A DNA stretch of 64,000 nt from Aporrectodea caliginosa (taxonomy: Eukaryota > Annelida > Clitellata > Crassiclitellata > Lumbricidae): the NCBI GenBank assembly GCA_020284085.1, contig JACEVL010000831.1:62001-126000 (forward strand), given 5' to 3'. Position 1 is the stretch's first letter. Each line of letters opens with the position of its first letter. Shown piece after piece: positions 12,036 to 24,200 of the stretch. The notes under the pieces are model-generated. The model saw only the letters and a list, made by a program, of their open reading frames with translations, ran no database searches and was not told where the DNA came from. The position numbers were made by a program, and so were the translations under genes.

Positions 12036-12855
12036 TTAATAAAAATATTAATAATAACAACTTGTTTTGGAGACTACCCGCAGGAGACAGCAGAGCACGC
12101 CTCTTTCAGCATCTTTCAATGTGCACACAACGGTTCAATGCTGTTGCTTTTCATTGCACGTTTGCACATGTGACAGGTGAAGATGACCTTTAACTCCAGA
12201 ACGACAAAACGCTTCGGATAGTTTCTTAGAACCTGAGGGATTACACTCACCTCGGGCGATTTAAAAATATAATAACTTTTATGCAGCCAGCCATAACACG
12301 GCAGTTTGCAACAAAATACCACTATTTGAATAGTTTAAGCATTTGTCAGAGGGAAAGGGGTTACAGACTTGGTGTTTCAACTATGCCTAGACTGCATCAA
12401 CCTGTTTTAAAGAAAACACGGGTGCTGGACTGCCACGCTCGGCGGCAGCAACCTCCGACACAGGCTATCGGGACTGAAACTCATATGAGACATATGTAAA
12501 AACTCTACGATCGGATTGTGCTAATGGAAACAAGCTATTTTGTAACTGTAAATTGGGCATCTGTAAATGAATGTCAAACTCACTAAGGCGCACGGACATA
12601 AGTCAACACAAGGATATGGTACTTAGACAGCTAGAATACCGCCAGTTATAGTAAGTCTCTGAAGGTGCAAGACACACTTACATGTAACCCCAAAACTTCA
12701 GTTCGTTACGGGTAAAACTGGGTATACCCGTACTCGTAATGCTCCTACCCGTACCCGACCCGACCCATAAAATGTCTACCCGACCCGTACCCGACCCGCG
12801 GGTACGGGTCGGGTACGGGTAAACCTGCGGGTACGGGTATACCCGCAGACCCCTA
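11704..12855. mobile_element. hAT-like element, 1152 bp, TSD ACTTGAAC
   Basis: Identical duplications ACTTGAAC lie at 11696-11703 and 12856-12863. The termini are TAGAGGTCTGCGGGTA and, reversed, TAGGGGTCTGCGGGTA, matching at 15 of 16 bases. Both ends are packed with ACCCG/ACCCGT units. Inside is a long AAT microsatellite (about 11950-12060). A minus-strand frame near 12116-12322 has a CxxC followed by a distant H that weakly recalls a BED finger, but no transposase core is visible. Confidence 0.88.
11950..12060. repeat. (AAT)n microsatellite inside the hAT-like element
   Basis: Long interrupted AAT/ATT runs, visible directly. They produce a poly-isoleucine frame that is not a gene. Confidence 0.95.
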
Positions 12856-13187
12856 ACTTGAACCCCTTGACCTCTGACAGTCCAGTGCTAACTATTGTGT
12901 ATTATGTATCACGTTTTATTCAAGCATCCAGCCTGTTTACTGGTCAGAATCAGACTGCCTGCTCTACAGCTATGTAGCCTTAACTAGGTCATTAACTAGG
13001 TCAATACGCCCCAATTATAACCAATCAATACTAAGCATTCTACTACGCTAACATAGAATACACTACACTAACCACTAGCACCCCTATGAATATTACTCAG
13101 TGTAAAGTCCTGCTCAGAAGATGACACGTTGACAGATCTTAAACAGCTGCAGCGGTTAATTTTCCTTACGTTTTGCTTTCCTTATTA

Positions 13188-13268
13188 AAAAAGGAAAACA
13201 AAACCTTTCTGAAATGTTCAGAAAAGGTTTTGGTAAGGTTTTGACCATAAGGTTTTGTTTTCCTTTTT
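13188..13268. repeat. 81 bp hairpin with perfect 20 bp arms
   Basis: 13188-13207 (AAAAAGGAAAACAAAACCTT) is the exact reverse complement of 13249-13268. The loop contains further AAGGTTTTG units. It may be a minimal MITE or a transcript hairpin. No clear target-site duplication is seen. Confidence 0.85.
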
Positions 13269-14982
13269 GATATCGTGGGTGGGTCTCTGATCGAATGTCA
13301 CCACCCGACCACCGAGTAATGAGATAGCCTACTTGTTACTAGTTGGATGACTGATGGCAGGAAACTCTGGCTACTGTCACAACGGGGATGGAGCAGGAGA
13401 CGGGATGGAGCACCAGACCAGACGATAGATATCGTAATTACCATATTATGATGACTGTGTATATAGGAAGGAGACTCTTAGAGCATATAACCTTACAGCT
13501 TGGATGCAGTGATTGGATTCAGTGAGGCCGATTAATGATGGACAGAGATGGATGGATGAATTACGAGGTGTCTGTTGGCTGAGGACTGCTTGGTTGCAAT
13601 GGTAACGAAGAAGTCGATGACGATGATCATGCGATGCCAATAACAATCACTGCTGACGTTTGAGCGGTTCTAGCAACTGTTGACACTCTTTGGAGACTCA
13701 GACAGATGGAGCAGATGTACAGCTAGGAAGATGAAGTGGAACATTTTGATCAACAGAAAATTATCTCAGAAGCAGAGCAAACAAGACTAATGGAATTTCA
13801 ACGCAAAGTAGAATACGGCTGATTACTAGTTTGTAGTTGTATTATAAGGCACTTTATACGATACATGTAATTATAAACTTTCATTTCCAAACATGTGCTA
13901 AAACCAAGAAATTGCAAAAGCTCAGATTGGCCTATCACTCTTTCTACTGCATGACGCCATCAATCAATCAGAATTTATATAGCCCCTGCACGGCTCAGAG
14001 GTGTGTAAGACACACCTTTATAAATCCCTTAGACAGCCATGTTCACAGAACTTTTAAGAGGTTCTCTATAAAAGCCCAGATACACACATACCCATAAAAA
14101 ATACTACTTTCGGTATTAAACAGTTCAAAGATACATCCTGTTGCATGTAGCTTAAATCCTTGATGACAGTTTTTAAATGGAATATACTTTACTGTGGAAT
14201 AGTAAGTCGAGTTAGCCCACAATAATCATAAAATACCTGCACAGGTACAGTGGGTACACGCATCATTCTAAGCATTGTCCTGGTAAGTCATGGAGAAATA
14301 CAGCGTTTCTGACAAGTATGTTGCGTTTGCTGTAACCTAACCGTTAATACGAAATTCTTTTACTCTGGTATAGCCTGTCTTTCATCTTAACTGATTGGCA
14401 CTGTACTGACAAATAGTCTATACATTTATTAAATTATTTTTTATACCATCCCCATCTGACCAGAAGGCATCTATGAAACGTTCTCTGAAATTCCGCTTAG
14501 GGACTAGCACAAGGTTCCAGTCCTTTGGCCACATCCGAAAGAAGTGGAGACACATGAGTGCACTTTGCATTTCAAATCAACCACTCAGCCTATTATATTA
14601 GTCATTACATCAACAAAATCCTTGTACATGTTTCAGAATCCTTTTGTTAAGAGCATTTTTAAAACATCCTATTCACTGGTAAATAAATTAACTACACACA
14701 AGTTCTCTACAAAACTCAGCCTAATCATGTACAACTTCATATCTACCAAAGACTACAATTACATCACAGATTTCCATCAGAAAATAAAAGCTACATGAAT
14801 TTATAAGAGTTACAGAATTCTAAGAGTTCCATATAACCTGGTAATTCCAAGTCTTACTCGTCATTTGCCAGTTACGTAGACACACTTGATCGGTAGCATA
14901 TGCTGGTGTTAGAGTTGACCTAGATTTGTCCAATAGCTGGCCAGCCACAGAAACAAAAGTTCACACAGTGCTGAAGTTGCAA
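13269..14982. other. No recognised gene
   Basis: AT-rich DNA. Frames at 13837-14097 and 14544-14798 (+) have no recognisable domain. Confidence 0.5.
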
Positions 14983-15222
14983 GCATTGCTTTTAGTATTT
15001 TCCACCATGGACAACAGTCATTGCTTTTAGTATTTTTTCACCACGGACAGCGAGCATTGCTTTTAGTATTTTTTACCACGGACAGCAAGCATTGCTTTTT
15101 AGTATTTTTACCACGGACAGCAAGCATTGCTTTTTAGTATTTTTTACCACGGACAGCAAGCATTGCTTTTTAGTATTTTTTTACCACGGACAGCAGGCAT
15201 TGCTTTTAGTATATTTCCACCA
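14983..15222. repeat. Minisatellite, ~37 bp unit, about seven copies
   Basis: Each unit reads roughly GCATTGCTTTTAGTATTTTT then ACCACGGACAGCAA. Units differ mainly in T-run length, as expected of replication slippage. The central units are nearly identical and the outer ones more diverged. Confidence 0.93.
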
Positions 15223-15797
15223 CTGCTTAGATCGACTCGGGCCCTTCCATCACTCTAAAGCAGTTGTACGAGTACATTGATCTCGCATCCGCTGCAATAT
15301 TTCAGCCGATATCTGTTATCTTACATCCTACATCTAACACTAGTACTTACACAAGCCATAGTTTTGTCTTTGAAAATTCTCCTGTTATCAAACACTTTTT
15401 ATTCATCAATCACCTACACTTTTTGAACTTTAGACTACCTAAAAGCCGTTCTTGACACAACTGAAAGAAAGCGATAACCTCACACATCCCGATCTAAGGT
15501 AAACCTTCCAAAGAAGACTTACTAGGACCATTAAATCGTAAGTCTACCAGCAATCTACTTTATATCTTGAAGTTTTGCAAAACTAACGCACAACGAATAA
15601 CTGTTATAGCTCATAAACCAACAAGTTCCATTTGCTTTACCACATGAATCGTTCACCGTGTTTTAACTGTAAATTAAAGATTAAAGGTTTTTTTTCACTT
15701 GCATTAAACTTGCAAAGAGTTAATCAAGTTCATAAATGTCCACCTCGAACATACTTCTGGCATGGAATGCATGTGATTATTTAACAATCTAATTCAG
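15223..15797. other. No feature seen
   Basis: AT-rich DNA with only short chance frames. Confidence 0.5.
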
Positions 15798-15890
15798 TAA
15801 GTAAGTAAGCCATTTATTGATGGAGCATCAATGCCATAATAGCACAATAACATCAGTTAGTACAAACTCAGAAACTTTCAGTAAATCATG
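15798..15890 (-). mobile_element. LINE-like 3' end with a (CTTA)n tail
   Basis: On the plus strand AAGTAAGTAAG is followed by CCATTTATTGATGG. The same arrangement occurs at 1428 and 24075, suggesting 3' ends of a non-LTR family lying on the minus strand. Confidence 0.4.
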
Positions 15891-15928
15891 CAAAGTCAAA
15901 AGGTCAATCCAAAGGGGTCACGTGTATG

Positions 15929-17378
15929 TAGTGATGTAGCTTTTCCGGAAAAATATTTTCCGGAAAAATATTTTGCGGAAAATTTTCCGGAAATTTTCCG
16001 GAAATTTTCCGCAGAACCGGAAAAATACATTTTACTCATAATGTCAGGTTTTCAGTATGAGACGACACTAGAAAATTTAATTTTTTTAAAGTTCCTTTTA
16101 TTTACAGTATTTCTGTCAATGTGGGCAAAGTTCACCTTAAAAAAAATTAAAATAAACTTTAAAGACTGTTCATTAGCAGTTCAGGATAGAGTAGCTTAGT
16201 TTGATATGTTGATAGTGTTATATACTGATAGTATATATTGCAGAGACCCTGGGCAAGTCCTTCACTCGCAATTGCTCATGCGCTTCGGCGTGAAACTCCG
16301 ATTCAGTGTCCGCGCTGTAGTCGGGAGCGCCTCTGAGTAGAAATCTTGAAGGGGCGCTATATAAATATCTGGAATGAATGAATGAATATACTGTCTGGCA
16401 ATTTGACATTTTGTCAGCTGCTCAGGTATTTAGTCAGCTTTGCCCTTAGTCCCTACACCGCTCACTGAAGGCAACAGCTCATAGACAAACAATTAAACTA
16501 AAAGACATTCTTTTTCGAGAAAAAATTTCATCATTAGGATGATATATGGGATCTCGGATTTAGGATAACATGTGTAAATTAGAATATTTGACTGTCTTTA
16601 TCTTCTTAAGTAGGCTATTAATGTATGTTTATTACCATATCTGTACACAAAAATGCGGGTAGCAATTGGTCAATTAAAGAATATTCTTATCTTGTCTTAT
16701 CTCTTTTGCTACTTACCAAGAAAAGCAGATTTGAGAATAGATTAGTGACAGACTGCAATGGCAATGCCAATAACATTATATTTCAAGACATAAAATAATA
16801 GCATAATAGGGCTCATAAGAATTATGATTGTGTATTAAAATTGTGTCTGTAGTACAATTGCTGCATCAATTGCTGTTTTTGCCTAATATTTTCATAACTA
16901 AAAAATATTAAGGAGACTAAATCAGAAAAAATATTTTCTCTAAATTAACAGTGAAGTTTAATTCCAATTAATTCTTAAATGTATTGTCGTTGTTGAGCCT
17001 TGTGAACACACTGAATAAACATAATTTTTATGGGTAGTGGGTAATGGGTTAGATAATCTATTTGGGGCCTATAATATGGGACATAATGACGAACTGTATA
17101 GCTTAATCATCTTTAATGCTATTGATATGCTTGAGTTTTTGTACACCAAATGCGGTATGCAATTGGTTTCAATAAAGAATATTTCTTCTTCTATGTCAGT
17201 TATAACTACATAAGACAGTAAATAGTGAGTGATGCTTAAACATTAGTATGCATTTTAATTGTTATTTAGTAATATTATATTGATGGAAAAATATCGGAAA
17301 ATTTTCCGGAAAAAATCACTGGAAATTTTCCGGAAAAATATGAAATTTTCCGGACAATTTTTCCGCCTCACAACACTA
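15929..17378. mobile_element. hAT-like element, same family as 7667-8422, TSD CGTGTATG
   Basis: Exact duplications CGTGTATG lie at 15921-15928 and 17379-17386. The ends and the TTTTCCGG subterminal repeats match the 756 bp copy at 7667-8422, and much of the interior aligns. This copy has an extra block from about 16160 to 16727, which includes a SINE A fragment. It has a second extra block at about 17015-17200. The motif GCAATTGGT(T)TCAATAAAGAATA type sequence appears in both extra blocks. Confidence 0.88.
16242..16388 (+). mobile_element. SINE family A, 5'-truncated, inside the hAT-like element
   Basis: It starts at AGACCCTGGGCAAGTCCTTC, carries CGCTTCGGCGTGAAACTCCG and ends GGGGCGCTATATAAAT followed by (GAAT)n. 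The tRNA-like head is missing. It is absent from the shorter relative at 7667-8422. Confidence 0.85.
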
Positions 17379-17404
17379 CGTGTATGTATGTATGTATGCG
17401 CACT

Positions 17405-17603
17405 TGTTATAGCGCCCCTTCAAGATTTCTGCTCAGAGGCGCTCCCAACTACAGCACGGACACTGAATCGGAGTTTCACGCCGAAGCGCATGAGCAAGTG
17501 TGAGTGAAGGACTTGCCCAGGGTCCCTACGCGGCGGCTTGAGGTGGATTCGAACCCGCAACCCTCTGGCTGCAAGGCACCGAACATACCCCTACACCGCC
17601 GAC
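17405..17603 (-). mobile_element. SINE family A, full-length copy
   Basis: On the minus strand it has a tRNA-like head with B box GGGTTCGAATCC, a body with CGCTTCGGCGTGAAACTCCG, and a tail ending GGGGCGCTATAACAAG. It is a pol III-type retroposon moved by LINE machinery. The copy lies just right of a hAT-like element. Confidence 0.9.
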
Positions 17604-17761
17604 CACTGGATAGTAAATTATATAGGAGCCCTTGTATGGACCCACTGAGGCTGGATTGGCCTGCTTCTGGGTAATATTTAGCAGTAATAACCGTTCAAAA
17701 ATGAAATGTACTGTCCGAGTGTATAATACACAACTGAAATGAACTAAACATGACTGATATT

Positions 17762-19079
17762 CAGGGTTGGCAAGTTGTTGCCACCGCCGGTTATAACCGG
17801 TTATTGCCATGGCTATAACTGTCCCGGCAACAACCTCTTGGCAATAATGGCCACAACCTCTTGGCAAAAATGGCAAAAACCTTTTGGCAAAAATAGAAAC
17901 CATTAATTATTGTGATAATAAAATATGGAATCTTCACAGATAGCTTCATTTTTTATTTCTTCTGGCTTGCTACTTTACAGAGTTGATTGGTTTTAAATAT
18001 ATCATGCTTTAAATTAATCAAGTTTTTCCAAATAAAAATCACCTGATTTAAATAACCATATAATTTCTTCCTAATAAAAGACATTTACAAGTTTTTCATA
18101 TTAAGTACAGTCAATATCGAATTGTGTAATTATGAATTAGAAGTTTTGCCAAACCATTGGCTTCTACATACTATTAATAAATTATATACTACCAGGTAAG
18201 TATATAGAAAAGGCAATGACCCTGTTGACCTGAATATTAATACTGCATCGTGCAAATGGCTTAACCCAGTTTATTTTGGAGTAGTTGTTTACCGCTCCAG
18301 AATAGGTCAGAACGCGTCTGATCGACGAGTGGGCGCGCTTCTATCCGTTTTTCGATCATGCTGCTATCGACCAGTGGCGTCACCGTCTAAGCGCTTGTAT
18401 CCGTGTAAGCGGGGCACATTTCGAGCACCAATTCCAACACTTTTAAGCAGATCTGTCATAACAATTAAAAACTCTGCTTAGTAAACAATATTTTACTTTA
18501 CTGCGTGCTAATTAAGTCGTCAGATAGTTTGTTGCATGTAATAAAATTTAAGCGTTAATGCGGTGATTTGAGTCAGGTGAGGTGGAAAATTTATGTATAG
18601 TATGAAATTTCAGCCATTTTGCCATCTACCTACCAAAAATTAGTAAAATTGTTGGAAATTTGGCGAAGTTCTGACAGAAACAATTTTGCACAGTTTATTT
18701 TGAGACACGGTGTATATACTACCAGGTAAGTATATAGAAAAGGCAAGACCTGAATGCAACTGCGGTGCAAATGGCAGTTTATTTTGGAGTAGTTGAACTG
18801 TAGGTCAGAATTTTTTATCTTAATCTCACATAGTTGATTTTAACTACATTTATATTCAGGGGTAATATAGATTTACTACAGTAGTTTTAATTTGCCACAA
18901 GAACTATGCAGTCTGAGCAGTGAAATAATTATGATCTTCATTTGCCTTATCCTTACTTTGGAGAAAATGGGCAACAACTGGCAATAACCGGCCGGCAACA
19001 ACTGGCTATAACCGGCAATAACCGGTTATTGCCACTGTCCCGGCAACAATAGGTTGTTGCCGGCATTAACCCAACCCTG
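17762..19079. mobile_element. hAT-like element with GGCAATAACCGG repeats, TSD CTGATATT
   Basis: Exact duplications CTGATATT lie at 17754-17761 and 19080-19087. The ends are CAGGGTTGG and CCAACCCTG, an exact 9-base TIR. Both ends hold many GGCAACAAC and AACCGGTTATTGCC units. A block beginning TATACTACCAGGTAAGTATA occurs twice inside (from 18185 and from 18713), so part of the interior was duplicated. No transposase frame is seen. Confidence 0.9.
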
Positions 19080-19366
19080 CTGATATTTAAGTCTAAATAC
19101 ACAGAGAGTCAGAGATCAAACAGTTTTTAATTTTTTTTAAACAGATTAAGGTTGGGTAGATGGCAAACATAGTTTGGAAGATTATTCCATACCAAAGGGC
19201 CATTTAATCAAAAATAATTTCACCCTAGTAAGTGCAACATCAGTGCAGTAATTTAACAAAGTTCTTAGTTTAATGATTACATACAGCATTTCCCCGAAGA
19301 AAATAACCATCAGATGTACTTGGCAACAATCTTTAATGGTAGCAAACCATGAATAAACCAATTTCG

Positions 19367-19755
19367 CATAGGCGCCGACTCTCTGGGAGCCTTGGGTGCA
19401 AATGTACCCATAAAGAACGTTCAGTGGGTGCGTCACACCCAGAAGAATTCGGACCTATTGTACAATAAATTTGCGAATGTCCCATATAAGACAGGCTACA
19501 TACATACATCAAATTTCTGAACATGTAAGCAGTAAGGTTGTACAATTACGTCAGTCACCTTCTCGTGAGTTTAAAATACTTAAATCTAACCACATAACCA
19601 TTGACAAGAAAACAATTTCTTTCTACGAAAATGCGTTAAATCTCACCTATAGATGCAATGACATGTAGAATATAAAAATAACTTTCTCAGAAAAAAAAAC
19701 TTTCTCAAGGTAGAACCCAGGCACCCAGAGACAAAAGCAAAAGTCGGCACCTATG
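19367..19755. mobile_element. Probable MITE, 389 bp, TIR CATAGGYGCCGACT
   Basis: The left end CATAGGCGCCGACTCTCTGG is matched, reversed, by CATAGGTGCCGACTTTTGC at the right end. A second inner block, TTGGGTGC/GCACCC, follows on both sides. The flanking 8-mers are similar but not identical, so an old hAT-type duplication is possible but not proved. Confidence 0.65.
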
Positions 19756-20529
19756 CACTTTGAAACTTATTTATATCTGCTCATTCAGGCATGGGCAACT
19801 TCTTTTAACAGAGGGCACCAGTATAGGAAATGTGGGTCTGAAGTAGGCTTTTCAACTCAAACAGTTCCAAACTTTCAGACCAGCAAGGCGATTTGCGAGC
19901 AAAGCCAAGGCTTAATTCGTCTTCCTGACAGTTAGACACCCACAGAAACACTTCAATTTTCAATTTGTTTTCACTTTCGCTCTTATCACAGTTCCAATTT
20001 ATAATTTACCGAATCTTGATTGATCGCCTTCAGCAACTCACTTTCTTCCCCCGCTGAAGAGTAAGCTCTGCCAATTACTCTGGCATCCATGCAAACACAA
20101 CTAAACTACCAAAATAGACAGTACATGTATGATGTACGTAACATGCGTTGTGTCCAAATTGGCGTCTGATTTTCCAATACATCGCTTTCACGAGCCTAAT
20201 ATGTAGGAAATGGCAGCTGTCAAACTCAACCAGGTATACATACTGACACAGGGAATCTGCGCAGCTCTTGCTAGTTGGGAACACCGCCATCTAGCATTAG
20301 CTGGGACATTATTGAAGACCGTATTGGCCGGCGAGATGAGAGTCTGTCGTCTGCCTCTTTCCTAACATTAATTGCGCTCAGGAAGAACAAATACTCTCCA
20401 ATAGAACGGACTGAGTGCCCGCCGCCTCAGACGACTGAATCAGTTCTAAGGATGGATGCTTCGAGGGCATAAAAGGCTCCGTAAATCAAATGAAAGGAAG
20501 ACTCGGCCAAGCTTAAAGGATCTCCTCAA
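19756..20529. other. No feature seen
   Basis: AT-rich DNA with short unrelated frames on both strands. Confidence 0.5.
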
Positions 20530-20900
20530 CCTCCTTCTCCTCTGCATCCTCCTATTTCTCATCCTCTCCTCTCCTTGCCCTCCGCTCTTCTCTATTTCTC
20601 ACTGTCTTGTCTCTGCTCTCCTTTAGGCTGCCTCATCCTCTAAGTCTCTCATCTGTTTCTCCTCTTAATCTTGATCCGGTCTTTCTCTCCGCCAGGCTCC
20701 TAAAACATCCTATCCTCGCTCTCTGTCCCTGTCTGTCTGTCTCTCTCTGTCTCTCTCTCTCTCTGTCTTTTTCCATCTGTCTGTCTCTGCCTGCCTGTAT
20801 GTATCTCATTCTGTCTGTCTTTTTTTATTTCTCTGTCTCTGTCTTTCTCTGTCTGTCTCCCTGTCTGTCTGTCTGTCTCTCTCCTTTTCTCTCACCTATC
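20530..20900. repeat. Pyrimidine tract with CTCT and CTGT repeats
   Basis: CTCC, CTCT and TCTG units dominate one strand, most regularly at 20725-20885. The Leu/Ser-rich and Arg/Glu-rich frames at 20607-20957 and 20825-21076 are translations of this tract. Confidence 0.92.
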
Positions 20901-21039
20901 CTATCAATCCCTCTTCTTACTCTTTCTTCATGGCAAGACCAATGTCCCAGATCTTGACTTTCCTTAGTCTTCTGATTTAACCAGGAAATAGATGGATAGA
21001 GACGAATTGGGTCGGAACCTTCACCAGCTGCTCCACGGC

Positions 21040-21245
21040 TTCGTAAATTAAGGCAAAGACAGCTACAGTAAGCCATGTAATTTACGGTAAGGAGACTACA
21101 GTAAGCTATGTAAGTTAAGGCAAAGAAAGCTACAGTAAGCCACGTAATTTAAGGTAAGGAGACTACAGTAAGCTACATAAGTTAAGGCAAAGAAAGCTAC
21201 AGTAAGCTACGTAAGTTACGGTAAAGGAAGCTATAGCTATGTGAG
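21040..21245. repeat. Tandem repeat, ~67 bp higher-order unit of two ~33 bp halves
   Basis: AAGGCAAAGAAAGCTACAGT and GGTAAGGAGACTACAGTAAG alternate about three times, joined by GTAAGTTA/GTAATTTA. Two related half-units forming one longer unit is a small higher-order repeat. Confidence 0.9.
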
Positions 21246-22255
21246 ATAAGCTAAGCTAAAGGTGAAGTAATTTCGAGTTAATTATTCATTACTTATTATT
21301 CTAATTAAATTTGTAACGCACGCACGGTAACACCGAAATGTGAATCTTTCAATGATCAACAGTGGTTCTCTCAAAGGGCGACATCCACAGGTTAAGTTAA
21401 AGCTTCATCCTTGCACAACAACAAAATTAATGTGCCAGAAATCCAAAAACACTCAATTCGCATTTAACTACTACACCAGAAACGTGTTATGGTCTTTGGC
21501 AGTCAAATTAAGCACTGTCTTATAATGACAGTCATTCTATAAGAAGTTTATTTTCTACTAACTGGAGGGTCCATGTTCCTGTCTGTGTCATCATATGAGA
21601 ATTCATCTCATAATGAAACATATTATAATGAGCCTCCAGTTTATAAAACACCAGAATCATCTCCCACCATAAGCCACAATCACTTTGCTTCATCACCAGA
21701 CATTCAGCTTTGCACAGTGTCTGCTGTTTTTGGAGAGCAATTACTTTAAAGTGCTGGAAAGGCCATTATCAGAAACACGGAAGACGCCTCCAAGGATCAA
21801 GACTGACACACTGGAAAATACACAACGAACCAATCAAGCCAGAAGCCACTTTCCTGCTAAGTTAACTATCTATTAGCATGCAGAATAAATCATCAGAAAG
21901 CGCCCCCTGGCGGTTGGCTTTGGGACCACTTCAGGTGATGTCCTCCGTCAACATCAACAGAGGTTTTTTTCCTGGAATAAGAAAGATAATTGAAACAAAT
22001 TGGACGGGCTGATTATACTGTGTCAGGGCAAGCGGCAGGCATCGGGGATCTCCAGACTAATTTCGTAAAGATGTCAGAGGTCGTCTCAAGGGTCAAATGC
22101 TGCAGTAAAAAGGAAGATATACAATGCATCAGTAAATGGTTCACTTCCAGTCCATAAACACACACCTACTTCTCCCACTCTGGGTCTCTAATTACATAAT
22201 TGCTCCATATTTTGTTTAACCCATTCAGAAGAAGAACAGTCCTTTAAGCTAGCCC
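21246..22255. other. No recognised gene
   Basis: AT-rich DNA. Frames at 21340-21525 and 21685-21876 are short and without domains. Confidence 0.5.
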
Positions 22256-22513
22256 TGAGGCAACCATCCGTATGAAGTGTTAGCAACTTCATTTTCTTTG
22301 TCTTGGCATGATTAGGGTGGATGACCCATCTTCTCCCTTGTCGTCTAATCTTCCCACCAACAGTGTACGGTCAGTGCACTCATTATAGCTGAGTTGGCTA
22401 GGGGAGCAGGTACAGGAGATATTTCTAACCAAATTTCAGACCTGGCGGGGATTTGAACCCCCGACCTCTCAGTTGACAGTCCAGCACGCTAACCACTACA
22501 CTATTGAGCACCC
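22256..22513 (-). mobile_element. SINE family B, near full-length
   Basis: The best preserved copy here. It runs from GTATGAAGTGTTAGCAACTT through TATAGCTGAGTTGGCTAGGG to a head reading, on the minus strand, GAGAGGTCGGGGGTTCAAAT with a good B box. It ends in a TAACCACTACACTATTGAGC region that contains the A-box part. Confidence 0.88.
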
Positions 22514-24074
22514 CTATAAATACTGCAGCACATCAAACAGACTCCAAATCAAAAGTATATTTACAATAAAAAAAATGTCATTTTAATGACCCACTTTGAA
22601 AAACTCTGTAACCCACTTTTTGGGTCCTGACCGACAGTGGGGAAATAAGACAGCATCCAAGAACTCTTTGGATATTTATTCGGTAGCGACAATTTGAACC
22701 TCAACTTTAGGCTTCCATTACTACAGTTGCAATAACTGCACAAATATGCACAGAATTACAAGCAATAGCTGGTAACATTATACACCAATGTAGTCAGGCA
22801 TGAACCGCTATATATAGATATGGGTCAATCGCGGATATCAAATATCTGGTAATAATAAACAATTGTGGCCAATTGTTGTCGACAGCCAAAAGGCATTCTG
22901 CCCGAATTCTGTCAGGCATTAAGTAACACTGACACCAATTAGTTAGTCTATGGCAACAATAAAGTCTGCTGCCAGGATAAAATTAATCACTTTCAACAAT
23001 GGCTCCCTTTTACTGTTGTTTCAAGTTTTCAACCAGTTAGTGTTCTCCATTCCACAACAACATTAATCTAATTAACATGACAACTGAAGCAGTGCTATAC
23101 AACTCTTGGATTACAATTAAAATTCTGTATTTAATAAGTGCCACTTCTTAAAGACAAAGCATCAGTCGATGGCACTGAGCAACGCTTCCTGAAGAACTTC
23201 ACAATATTCTTAATCAAGGTTCCACATTAACGTCGTGGGGATGCTTTAATCCGCACACTCCACGTATTACAAGACAAAAGCTCAAAGCAATTGACTACTA
23301 TGGTAAACAAATAATTACAACAGCAAATCCATCCATGGAATAAAACCACATGTCTCTACAGTTCAGTGAGAAAGCCACAGTTTCGAGATGATCAATGTTG
23401 ATCAGGAGTTTCATAAAATTTTGCCTAAATGGATTCAGGCAATGGATAACTTTGCCCATAACTATCTCGGCGGCGCTGTTTCGTCCATTGCGGATCCATT
23501 AGTGCTGCGACAATTGCAACAGATGAAGCAGAATTTACGGCCATTATCACACCAAACAACCAGAGACTCCAATACACAGATGCGATCCGATTGACGATTC
23601 ACGCAGATGCTGCTGCTGGTCCATTATATAATGGGGCTCACAAAATGACGACCTCGCCTGCCATAAATCAAATTCCATTGACCAATTCAGACTCAAGGGG
23701 CAAATAATTCTCACACACACCTGCAAGAAATAGCTGACTTCTGGGGCAAGTTCAAAACGAGCCAGCTTAGAACATCCTCCAGTCGGAAGATATTGCACCA
23801 AAACTGTGTCAAAAATAAACATGTATGCTTCTAATTTGCCAATGTTCAAGGACAACTTTACACAAAAACTATGATCATAGAGTTAATTGTCAGCCATAGA
23901 TGTTCTAGACTACACCCATGGTCTGGTTCCATGAGCATTTGTGTATACAAGCCCTGCCAAATGAGACGTTTCCCAGCTATTTACAGAGCAAATCTGTCTT
24001 CCTTTTAAAACTAACTCTCTTAGGGTAGCAATTAGGACTTCAGAGAGGTTTCAGAAGTGCTATAAACATATTCA
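22514..24074. other. No recognised gene
   Basis: About 1.5 kb of AT-rich DNA. Frames at 23388-23594 (+) and 23547-23855 (-) overlap and show no known motif. Confidence 0.5.
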
Positions 24075-24200
24075 TGTACGTAAGTATGTAAGTAAGTAAG
24101 CAAGCAGCCTTCATTTGAATAGAATGATTGAGTTATATTACAGACAGTATATGCAAATACAATCATTGAGCATGTACAACTAAGTATGGCCAAAACCACA
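24075..24200 (-). mobile_element. LINE-like 3' end with a (CTTA)n tail
   Basis: GTAAGTAAGTAAGCAAG is followed on the plus strand by unique AT-rich sequence, as at 1428 and 15798. How far the copy extends to the right is unclear. Confidence 0.35.

Larger units (their letters stand above)
11666..12902 (-). mobile_element. SINE family B copy split by a hAT-like element
   Basis: The left part, 11666-11703, ends CTGCCCTGGTGGGGACTTGAAC. The right part starts ACTTGAACCCCTTGACCTCT and continues with GACAGTCCAGTGCTAAC. Joined across the insertion they match the tRNA-like head of the intact copies (for example 22430-22500). The insertion is therefore younger than the SINE. Confidence 0.8.

Noticed and set aside
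14983..15222. CRISPR array
   Set aside because: The units are directly adjacent and nearly identical without unique spacers; this is a minisatellite.
20607..20957. Leu/Ser/Cys-rich protein with membrane-like segments
   Set aside because: It is a translation of the CTCT/CTGT tract.
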